A DNA stretch of 64,000 bases, taken from positions 7,120,396 to 7,184,395 of the forward strand of contig JAZAYU010000009.1 of assembly GCA_038501625.1 (NCBI GenBank). Direction: 5' to 3'. A program made the position numbers and the translations under genes. Every line of letters begins with the position of its first letter. The stretch's first letter is position 1. The notes below the pieces were generated by a model that saw only the letters and a program-made list of their open reading frames with translations, made no database searches and was not told where the DNA came from. Of this stretch, positions 46,285 through 57,000 are shown piece by piece. The stretch comes from Corbicula japonica (taxonomy: Eukaryota > Mollusca > Bivalvia > Venerida > Cyrenidae).

Positions 46285-48703
46285 CTGTCCATTCGTGACG
46301 AAAACTTATCGTTGGTTATAACTTAGCAATTTCTTGATATTTCTTCATCACACTTTAAGGAAGTCTTCCCCTAATTGGAAAAATTTCATACTAACTCAGA
46401 CTTGCAATATTTGTGATGTATTTGCATTATCTAATTTAAATACACATTTAAACAATTTTTTTACCGTGTGCTTTTTGCATTTTCACATTTTTTAATTCGC
46501 CGACTTCTTTTTTTGTGTATGGGAAAATACAACGGTACATGATTTCAAACAAAAAATTTTCTTTTTAGTTTTTGGACAAATTTCTATGCAAAAAACATTA
46601 ATTCACTGCAGATATAATTGTTCTTATTATAAAAGTTCATATGATGAGTCATTTTAATAAAAAAGCTATTATATTGGTGAAAACTTTAGTGACAGTATAC
46701 AGGAATTTCTTTAAATTCTCGAAAAAACAAAATTGCCGAAGTCACTTTAGCCTACTTTAAAAAAAAATTGAAGTAGGTACACCAATAAACATTACATAAA
46801 TATCATCTATAATCATAACTGAGTAACATATAACAATTTGAAATATTTTTACCGTAGTTAACTTCAGAAATTAAGATTTGAAAATGACTACCCACAGTTT
46901 TGAGATATGACCAGAGGGCAAAAAAGACAGAATATGAAATGAAATTTTTTTTATTCTCCTAAACATCAATACATCTGAAAGATGTTTATTTTAATAGATC
47001 AATATACTATAACACTGCAGTGATGTCTGCAATTATACAAGTACTGTTCACCATAACACAGAGCAAAAGATTGCAGATTTAAAGAGAGTTCAAAGTACCT
47101 TGTGAAACGGAAAACACAGTCCTACCTCTTAATTTAATTTCTAATTAAGATATTTTCAACATAAAATGTTTCTCACGTAGCTTGTAGGGTCCTATTTAAA
47201 ATGCAAGAAGAATTTTGAAGATATACTGTAAAATAAAGAAATTAAATGGTAGGATCGTGTTTTCCGTTTCCGACTAAATTTTAGTAAAAAGACGGCCCAT
47301 CTTTAAGAAAAAGAAATATTTATCTTCCAGTTGAATTTTTTGTAAAATAAATGATTCTATTATAGCCACGAATGTTATCTTTAAGATGCAAAAAGAATTT
47401 TGATGATATCTTAGGAAATCAAAAAGTTAAATGGAGAACGGTTTTTCCTTTTTGGGCCGTACTTTACTTTTACGACGGGGCCGTATTTTAAACCTGTCCT
47501 TATTTGAAACCATTCTCTCACCAGAGGGCGTGCTACACAAGTTTCGCTTACACCTCTGTCAACGCCCGATGTACAAGATTCTTGTACAAAATATAAATAA
47601 TGAATAAAATGCTCGTGAGATTATTTTGATCTCTGTATATTTTACTTAAAATGAAAATGGGTATTTTTTTTTTAGAACAATGTTTAAGATATATTTTAAC
47701 CCAAATTTTCGGGGAACTATTTTATAGAATATATATAGAATATCACGTGTATGAGAACTACTTTTCCCGGCGTTGACAGAGGTGTAAGCGAAACTTATGT
47801 AGCACGCCCTCTGGTGAGAGAATGATTTGAAACTCGGACTTTTACAGGCATGTCCGTCGCACAAATACACGTTGGCGTAGTTGTGTTCTATCAATAACGC
47901 TCTACTGGGTTGTTTCCGTATTGTTTGACGCTTACGAGCATTAAATCTCACTTGAAAATCACGTTTTCTACCTGCATTAGGTTTTGTACTTTCGTTTTGC
48001 ATGCAGGGAATTCCCAGTACATCACGTGATCAGAACTTGGGTTTTTTAAATTATTTTCTTTCTAAACATGATATATGTCGAAAAGTTTGCCCACTATAAC
48101 ATATTTTTAACCATTTTAACTTCTAAACTAAACATTAACAATTTATTTTGTGTTATTTAGTAAAATTACATTTTTTCACCGGGCAGAAACGATAACTACG
48201 GCCGCGACCGAACTGTGGCGCTATCGGCCGAAGCTCATTAGGGGAAGCCTTCCTTAAAATTATTTTTCTTATGAAAATCCTGTCATGGTGATGCCAAGTT
48301 CTTTAGGTCAAGGTCACATTTGTTGGAGTTATTCCCCTGTTTGGATTTTTACATGAAAACTGAACGTTTGCTATATAACTTTGCCATTTCTTAATATTTC
48401 TTCATCAGATAAATGTATTTTTATGACAACATGCTGGTGATGATATCTGATTTTAGGTCAATGTCACATTTGATGGAGTTAAGCCCCTTTTTGTACTTAC
48501 GATTTTAATACAAAAGCTTAACGTTGACTATAACTTTGCCATTTCTTAATATTTCTTTATCAAACTTTTAAATTATATTGCCCATGACAATACACTCGTC
48601 ATGATGCCAAGTTCTATCGGTCAAGATGGAGTTAGTCATTTTTTATTTCCATTTTTAAGTACCCGAGGGCGACACAAGTGTTCAACTCAACACCCATCTA
48701 GAC
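46197..48703 (+). mobile_element. Pearl-like element split by a TTAA element
   Basis: The left stem ATTGCCCTTTCATGG / AAAAGGCGAT is followed by (CTGT)n at 46229-46290 and GAAAACTTATCG. After the 1.9 kb insertion the core repeats resume at 48258 (AAAATTATTTTTCTTATG). It ends GGGCGACACAAG, hairpin GTGTTCAACTCAACAC and CCATCTAG, the same 3' end as 13930-14388. Confidence 0.8.
46359..48253. mobile_element. 1.9 kb TTAA-flanked element (piggyBac-like ends)
   Basis: TTAA at 46355-46358 and 48254-48257. Inverted ends GGAAGTCTTCCCCTAATTGG and (reversed) GGAAGGCTTCCCCTAATGAG match at most positions. Joining the flanks restores a sequence that fits the host pearl-like core repeat, proving insertion. 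No transposase is visible; a 118-codon minus-strand frame at 47646-48002 is of unknown worth. Inside, 47503-47566 and 47769-47833 are inverted copies of each other. Confidence 0.85.
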
Positions 48704-48756
48704 TTTATCAAAGGAAGAAAACTGCTTATATCATGATGACAAATATGTGTCCAATC

Positions 48757-48880
48757 TTATAAAGCAGAGCATGGAAACCAGTCTCAAATCTCAAGCACCT
48801 GATTAGCTGAAATGGCGACCAGGCGATCAGATTCTTGAGATTTGAGACTGGTTTCAAATCTCAGTTTTATAACCTTCACG
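48757..48880. repeat. Palindromic element of the 20708-20854 type
   Basis: CAATCTTATAAAGCAGAGC at the left, CTCAGTTTTATAACCTTCAC at the right; the centre is partly deleted. Confidence 0.8.
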
Positions 48881-49738
48881 CGGCCATGTTCATGCTGTTT
48901 CATCTTTCTTTTTATATATTTGGAAGTATTTCCGGGCTGCTGGTCGAAGAGACTATACGGGTAGCTAGGACTGTCTACTCGACCGGCTCCGGCCGAAGAG
49001 ACCATACGGGTACTATTTTTCTCCCTGACCGGCTCCTGATAGGATTATAATTAGGTTCCTTATAATTAGTATCGCTGTTTAATATTGACTATTTCGAAAT
49101 AAGTAACAAAGGAAGTCGGTACTTTCGTACAATCGGCAAGGGGGTACGCGTACGTATAACTACAAAGCAGCTATGCGTAAAACATTTCAGTACACAGTTA
49201 CTGTATATTTTAAAATATACAAAGTGACACCATTATGATTTCGTTTTATGTTACTTTATCAATTTTCTCAGTTAAAAATTAGCCTCATGTCAGTACCACC
49301 TCGTGTCATTGATAAGTAAAATTATTGTTTAGAGTAGAGTACACTTTTTTATTTTGATATTTCAAAATTTTGACTTTTCAATTGTCAAAAGTTTCTTAAA
49401 TTTTTAAATTGTCAAAAACTTTAGCACATACATACTATTCCGACATACATGTTTATTACCAACTTAAAAATACAATTCAAATATAGAATCAACGTAAAAC
49501 CATCAACACGGAATAATTGTGCCAATATGAAATTGTTCTAATTTTAAAAAGGACCAAATGTTAGAGACGTTCTGTTGTAATTTATTGAGTAACAACAAAC
49601 AATATGCTAAGGGCTATTCCAGTTAAACATATACCCTACCCCAGGACGGCAAAATAAAAAACTTCTATTGGGGGAAGGTCCTGTAAATATAAGCTTCTAA
49701 TGGGGGTGGGAAAAAAAGGGTTTTCGCTTCTAGAAGGG

Positions 49739-49930
49739 GTCGCATTTTTGCCGGATAAAAAAACGGAAAACACGATACATGTAGTTTGGTGGTATAATTT
49801 AGCTAAGGTTAGGCGAAAAAAGTCGGCGTGCCGGGTCGTATTTTTGCCGGATAAAAAAAAACGGAAAACACGATAGTTTGGTGGTTTAATTTAGCTAAGA
49901 TTAGGCGAAAAAAAGTCGGCATGCCGGGCG
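49739..49930. repeat. Two-copy tandem duplication of about 97 bp
   Basis: GTCGCATTTTTGCCGGATAA ... AAAGTCGGCGTGCCGGG is followed at once by a second copy with few changes, including both GGAAAACACGATA and TTAGCTAAGRTTAGGCG. A third partial end word (GTCGGCGTGCGGG) follows. Confidence 0.85.
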
Positions 49931-50835
49931 AAAATCGTCGGCGTGCGGGCTGAACTTATATATTAATTACCATTTTCATACTCTCAGTAACTTGATGTTC
50001 TATAACCGTTGAAAAAATGAATATTTGATACGAAAACTACCCTAATTATGAATATTTCAAGTCATATTCAAATTACATGAATGATTAAGATCAGTTTGAA
50101 TTGGTAATCTGGAGTAATTTTAAAGAAAGACATCAGAATAATGTGAAACTCTATCACAAGCCATATAGTTTTAGATACATAAGTTCCCGCCAAATCCCAT
50201 CGCGGGACGCACATGCGTAAACATGACCGGAGCTGACAGCGGATAAGAGCTCTTAAAAGACAAGGTCTGCATGAAAAGCATGCTAAATACTGTGTGATTT
50301 TATATTGTATATCCAACAACACTGTTAAATTTTATCCTTTTGAAGCTTTTTTTAGTATTGATAACGAATTCCCGCAGACTACCTTATACAATTTGGCGCT
50401 AAAATGAGAAGCTCCGGTCATGTATCATCACGTGCATCTCCATGCGACCGAAAGATATCTTTTGCTAGGGACATTAATTTCAATTTCCTTTAATTTATAA
50501 AAAAATATCTGAGTAAAACACAAGTGCGATAAGCAATTGATGTGTTTTGTTTTGGCTTTGAAGCATGCAAGCTTATTCGTTAAGGTATCGCAAACATTGC
50601 AAATGGCGAAAACAGGCTAAAATTTCAAAAAAAAAGGAATTTTGAGGGAAATACTTATTGCCACCTAGATTTTAGTAAATAAATGTATTTAGCTATGGAT
50701 GTAGTAAAGCTCAGTTTGCGAGCTCAGTTTAGTCTAATTCGTGTTCTTATTACCAAGCACATACTAAAACAAAAGAAAATCATTTGCATGAGAACTCTGA
50801 AATTCATGAACAATATACCAAAGCAACGCATACCT

Positions 50836-51314
50836 TAGCACAACTATTTGGCGCGACAATGACTTTTCTATATATATGTGATGATCGTCCTTCGCGCACA
50901 ACCCAGTTACTATTCAAATCAATGCGGAAATTTTTTGTTGTAATTCTATATGCCGCCAATCGGAATTTGAATCGCAACTTTGGCGGCTCCATAAAGCATC
51001 TTAAACCATATGTATCTTTAAAAAATGTACATACCTGAAAAGCCACATTCAAGTAGAATCAATATATGTAATCCTTTATAAATAACGGTTTCGTTTTTTA
51101 TGCAAAACTCTTTTAAACCTCCACCCATGTCAACAAATTTCGATTTCGGCGCTTAAAGTTTACCTGACTCACGTTTATCGATAAATAACAGAATTTAAAT
51201 CGGATCGATTACCACCGCAGTTTTGATCGTAACTGCTTGAGACGTAAAGGACAGACATCTGTAAAAAGTCAGTATGATAATGGGTCTGTGCTTGCAGTCG
51301 AATTATTGAGACTA
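50836..51314 (+). mobile_element. TAG...CTA MITE, 479 bp copy
   Basis: Flanked by CGCATACCT (50827-50835) and CTCATACCT (51315-51323), one mismatch. It is very close in sequence to the outer parts of the 25427-26383 copy. Confidence 0.87.
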
Positions 51315-51522
51315 CTCATACCTGAAATAAGTATATGCTGGTCTACAATGTTTAGTGCCAATTCGTCAAAATAATGTTAGGGTTTTCAGGAAATTCATGG
51401 AAATCTCACTTCCTGGTTCAAAATGATGAAGATTTTCTTGAATCGTTGATAAATGATGAAGTACAAACATGCGCAGTGAAACAGTCAAATACAAATTGAA
51501 GACAAGTAGCTCGGGGACCAGT

Positions 51523-51650
51523 TAGTCTCAATAATTCGACTGCAAGCACAGACCCATTATCATACTGACTTTTTACAGTTGTCAGTCCTTCACGAAGGAC
51601 GAACATCGCATATATAAAAAAGTCCTTGTCGCGCACAAATAGTTGTGCTA
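51523..51650 (-). mobile_element. TAG...CTA MITE, minimal 128 bp copy
   Basis: Perfect 10 bp duplication GGGGACCAGT (51513-51522, 51651-51660). Both ends of the family are present with almost no interior, so this copy defines the termini. Confidence 0.9.
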
Positions 51651-52044
51651 GGGGACCAGTCTATATTGGAAAGGCGTATATAGATTACCTCCCCTTTATA
51701 GCTTCGCGCCATTACAAATTCTATTGAGAAAGGTTTGATATTTCAAACATCTAAGTCTTGATTTTCAAATAAAAATTATTATCTAGTTCCACAGAAAATA
51801 GTGATTATATAAGAGGGTTCGTCCATATGGTGGCGCCCGATTCTTCAGGCAAATCCCCATTTTCAAGTGTCGTGAGCAGTTTAGTATCTAACCATCTTGT
51901 GTACATTACATATGTCAGGTTTTGGGTGTAATATTATCAGCCAGGACTCTCAGACTGTGCAGTAGTTTGATCAATCATGTAGCCAAGGCCACCCAATCAT
52001 TTTGCGAGTTTTGGAATACTTAGAACTACATTCATCCCATGTAC

Positions 52045-52160
52045 TAGTCTCAATAATTCGACTGCAAGCACAGCCCCATTATCATGCTGACTTTTTACAG
52101 ATGTCTGTCCTTTACGTCTCAACCAAAATAGACCAAAACTGTGGTGGAAATCGGCGAGGG
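52045..52160 (-). mobile_element. TAG...CTA MITE, one-ended fragment
   Basis: Begins TAGTCTCAATAATTCGACTG and runs through CCTTTACGTCTC to GGTGGAAATCGG, then the similarity stops. Confidence 0.7.
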
Positions 52161-52929
52161 TTAAGATTTTTAAGAACCCGAGTTTTACTGTTTTTTTCCT
52201 TAAAATCTGTACACAAGCATGTTCACTTATTGTTTTAAAACACATCTGCGATCAAAATAAATACTAAACTATTATATTTTGTGAAAAATTTCTGTTAAAC
52301 CCATTACCGTTTAATCGCCGTCTCAGGTTTACATCGCCATGCGGGGCGGAGCTTCGATCCAACACGCTAACCAATTAAATTAAGATCTTTCTTCAAAACA
52401 ATTATGTACAGTAAAGGAGGGTGTACGCGGTAAATATATTCAAAATGTGAAATTTATGTATGATTGCTTGCGTGTTTATTAAGCAGAAAGAAGAAGTTGC
52501 AACTGATTTATAGTTTCATTTACGTTATATTAAAGATTTAGTTCTAAACTGGAATTCTGGTTACAAAATATAGCTTTAATAAAGAAAGAAATAATCTGTC
52601 AGGGGTGGAGATGGTAGGCTGTGATCGGTGTTTTTCTTGTGCATTATGATGATGTGAACAAGCCTGTATTTTTGTTTATCAACAATAAAAACTACAACAA
52701 ACTCAGAGCATGATACTTGTACTTGTTTAATGTTGTTTAATATCAATAATGTGCAGTGCTGGTAAATACATGTTCAAGTAAACGTTAAAAAATCTTTTGT
52801 ATTAAAGGTTTATAAGTTATTAGTGAGTTCCTTTTTTTCTCATATTTTTGACAAAAGAAATCATAGTGTTTTTTGCCGGAAAGAAAATAAAGTATTTTGT
52901 AATTGACAAGAATTGATCAATCTTGACTA

Positions 52930-53100
52930 AAATGTGTAAAACGGCGTTTAACGCTTACGCGCAGTACAGGTTATCATATAGTAGCGTCGTGTTTACATCA
53001 GCTGTCGATATCCAATATGGTAGAGCTAGGTAGATTTTACCGTGTTAAATCAGTTTGAAAGTTTAACTGCCGATGTGAACGATTGCGTGAATGGATTTTC
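52930..53100 (+). promoter_or_regulatory. Possible promoter region of the RING gene
   Basis: A CpG-richer spot (AAACGGCGTTTAACGCTTACGCGC, GTAGCGTCGTG) in otherwise AT-rich DNA, about 1.1 kb before the start codon at 54100. No TATA box stands out. This is a guess from composition and position only. Confidence 0.2.
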
Positions 53101-54099
53101 TTTATAGATGTCTCATCTGATGCAGAAAATTACAAGCTTTCTGTACATGTAAAAATTATGCAGGTAAAACCCAATTTTTTAGCCATAAATCATGCCCAAC
53201 GGATTTCGTTGGGCATTACATACGCAAAGAAGACAACTTTTTCACCACAGTTTTGGTCTATTTTGGTTTGTACTCTGAAGGGGGATATTGACCCAGCAAA
53301 AAATAGCACAATATCCACCTTTTAGAGTACAATTATTTGGACTACCCATGTACGAGACATTTGTTACAGTTATTTCTAATTCACTTGGCTTTATGTCCGC
53401 AAGAGATTGCCAAGCAGTTACTAGATTTAATGATGATGGCTGGATAAGTTTACCACAATCAGCTCTCTGTTACTAAAATCAGAAGGATTTAGCTACTTAA
53501 TCCATATGAAATGTACAAAAATACTAAAAAAAATATTTGAATTTTTAAGGAAATGAAAATTAATTTCACTAAGTCTTATTATTAGTGTTCAAAAACATTA
53601 TTATTTTTGTTACAATGACAGTCTAGGTTCACCTAACGCAACTCCTGTGTAAAGATCTCTGCAACAAAGATTTTTCATTCACAGCAGCAACAGCAGCAAT
53701 AGTTTTAGTTTTAATTTAATTAAATTTTTTAGATCCAATATGCCAAAATATCATTTAATAAGCACTAAATAAAGAACTATTTGTCACAATTTTACCAAAC
53801 AACTACCATAAAAGGCTTCATAACAATATGAAACTATTCATTACTAAATAGACTCTAAAAGATTAAGTGGTTGAAGTATGTAAATTCCAACCCCATGAAT
53901 ATTTATGAATTCACAGTGGTGCTTACCTATGTTTTTTTTTACAAGTCATATTTTAGTCTGCTTAAAAAAAATAAACAATTATCCAATTTTTTCATTATGA
54001 TGGCATGCATGAGAACATTTCCTTATATGAATTTTCACATGATGTACAATAAGTGTATTTTTCCAGCAACCAGAAAACATTGTGTCCCCTTGAATTGTG

Positions 54100-57000
54100 A
54101 TGCCAAAGAGGAAGCGAGACAATGATGTCTTGAAAGTGGAGGAGGAGGAGGTGGAAAGGTATGGTATAATCCCATTAACTACTTTGCTGATTTGACTGGC
54201 TAGCCTTTTTCATTTCAATTTATTCTTTCATAGTTCATAATTATGACTGTTAACTAAGAACTAATTGACTGCACAGAAAGCATTGACCATACTTAACTTA
54301 TGCACAAGCTGAACTGGGTCTACACTTCTTGCATTGCAAAGTGTACTACTTTATTCTAGCAAGTTATTGCTTATATTTCAGTATGAAAAATTGCTAATTT
54401 CACATGTACAGTTGGTAAACTGTTGAGATGGAAATGGAATAGAATTCAGTATGAAAAAAGGAAAATTGTTCAATTTTCGGTGCCATTCATTCAAATTGAA
54501 TCCAAACTTCAGTTTTCTGAAACTGGTGAGTACTTCAGTTTTGGCAGTACTTTATAACTTGTCGATTGCACAGCTTAGTTAATATTTATTAATTTTTTAC
54601 AAACTGTGCAATAAGTCTTGGATATATTTCCCTATATCCACAGCAAGACACAAGTGTAATTATCAGATACATTTTTTTTTAAGCCCGCTTGCATATAGCT
54701 AGACAAAGTCATCAAATTCGGCACCTAGGTTTGTTGTAACTATGTGCCTGTAAGCATGCATGCATTAATGCCTGCTTTTGGACGTCTGGAATGCTTTTCA
54801 TGGCCATAACATCTACATGCATGAATAGATTTTGGAATACCTTAATACTTTTGTTCACCTTCATGAGATGATGTGATGCATACATGACCTGGGTGTCTAA
54901 GTTCGAGGTCAAGGTTACAATTTCATATTTTTGTAAGGCCTCTTTCACTCAATGTATAAAACCCAGATCATTCATGACACATAATTACCGTTTTAGGCGA
55001 TTTATTACTATGTGATGGTGTAAAAAGGCACAAAATGTATTTTGTAATGTATCTTGCAATTTCTGTCTTTTTTTATAATTCTTTGTTAGTATAATTATAA
55101 TAGTGTAACAAATTTTTCATAATTAAAATCAAATTGATGGTAGATGGTATATGTTGTCCAAATCTTTTGCCACAAAAGTGAAAATGAAAGTTATGACGTC
55201 AAAAATGAAAGTTACGATGTCAGTGTGCCTGTACATGATGGTGTTTTGAAATCAATGTGAAGGTCGCTTTCATTGAAACTTAAAACGGGCGATATTTATT
55301 TCCTACGGGAGGCTTCAATTGCAATAGAGAATTAAAACGAAACAAGTTTAATGCTGTTGTCGCTTTTCCTATTTTAATTGTACAAAATAAATATAAATAC
55401 TTCGCTCATTCTCCATGTCCTATAGCGTCTGCCGATGACATAACCATTTCTGTGTGCAAACCCCGATTCTAAATGCAGTGCAGCAGGGTTGTAACTCCGC
55501 CCTAAAAGTAGTTCCTATCCCAGAGTTTCTATGGCCAATGTATACAGGTCATATCTTTGACCATGAACTGTGTTTTATCCATTGCTCTTTCACTGTGATG
55601 TTTGTGTGCTTACAGATATTTCCTGAACCCGGCTTCAGTGAGTGTTCATCTCTATTGCTCCATATGTCAGGATGTGTTTGCTGATCCCCAGCGTGCCCCT
55701 TGTGGACACAGCTTCTGCAGGAAGGTAATCTTTCCATTATTGTTTTCAGTGTTATGCTCAAGTTTAATTTTGCATGATCAACAGGGATGGGGTAATTTAA
55801 TAAATGTAATCATAATCAAGTGTAATTAATTATATTTGGTCAAGTAATCGAATGTATTTTGAAATTTTACTATTTATTAATTATGCGAGGCAATGTTATG
55901 TTAATTTAATTAATTGCATATGTAAACATGATAAAAATTTTTAATTATATTTGTAATTTGATACAAGAGTTTCTTGATTTAATAATAATTTTAGTAAAAA
56001 ATTACAAAAAGAAAGAAGTAATGGCAATTGTTTTCAAGTTATTTACAAAATTTATGAAAATATAAAGTCAAAAATTAAGACACATGAAGGAACATCCGAT
56101 TTTTTTTAACTGTGATAACGGTGTAAGACAAGGAGAGAATTTATCTCCCTTTTTATTTAGTATATTTTTAAATGATCTTGATAGTTATCTTACAGATCAT
56201 CATGTACAAGGAGTAAACAAAAATGTCGAAATTGATGATTTCTACATATATCTTAAATTACTTATTTTATTGTATGTACACTGTTATATTTAGTGAAAAT
56301 GAAGATGACATGCAACTCGCTTTAAATTGTTTTAAATCTTACTGCAATACGTGGAAACTTAATATCAATACCAGTAAAACGAAAATTATTACATTTAGTA
56401 AGAGTTCTCGTAATAGGGTAAGAACATACAAATTAGGTGCAGACGAACTTGAAAACGTAAGCGAATTTAAATACCTAGGCGTTTTTCTTTCTAAAAGTGG
56501 TTCATTTGCGACAACTTAGAAATACATTGCTCAACAAGGTAAGAAACCCTTTTTGCTTTGCTTAGAAAAATTAATGCTTTAGCCTTACCATATGACATTC
56601 AAATAGATCTCTTTGAAAAACACTGTTAAACCTGTATTGCTCTATGGCAGTGAAGTTTGGGGTTATGGGAATTTAGACATTTTAGAACGTATACAGTTAA
56701 AATTTTATAAGAATATATTTAACTTGAAAAAATCAACTCCGTCATACATGGTATATGGTGAAGCAGGGATAATGCCATTATCTGTAGACATTAAAAGCTG
56801 TGCTATATCTTACTGGACTAAAGTTGTCATGGAACAAACAGAAAGTCCACAATTAAGATTATCAACAGAGGTTTATAAAAAACTCTATAATTTGCATTCT
56901 GAAAACAACATTAAATCTTTATGGATCGATAATATTAAGACCACATTATGCGACACAGGTTTCCCAGGAATATGGTATTCTCAAGAGTTTCCAAACCAAA

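Larger units (their letters stand above)
42577..54099. other. Intergenic DNA, no confident gene
   Basis: This stretch lies behind the zinc-finger exon and before the RING gene, so promoters or first exons of both may hide here. Outside the mobile elements listed separately I see only simple AT-rich DNA. CpG-richer spots occur at about 50190-50240 and 50400-50460, which share the inverted words CATGACCGGAGCT / AGCTCCGGTCATG, and at about 52935-53035. A repeat like CTAGATCTGCCCCTGA is found at about 44395-44445 and also near 3965, 60470 and 63450. Confidence 0.5.

Noticed and set aside
47646..48002. 118-codon minus-strand frame as a gene
   Set aside because: It sits inside the 1.9 kb TTAA element, spans one of its inverted arms and shows no transposase or other motif; kept only as a note.
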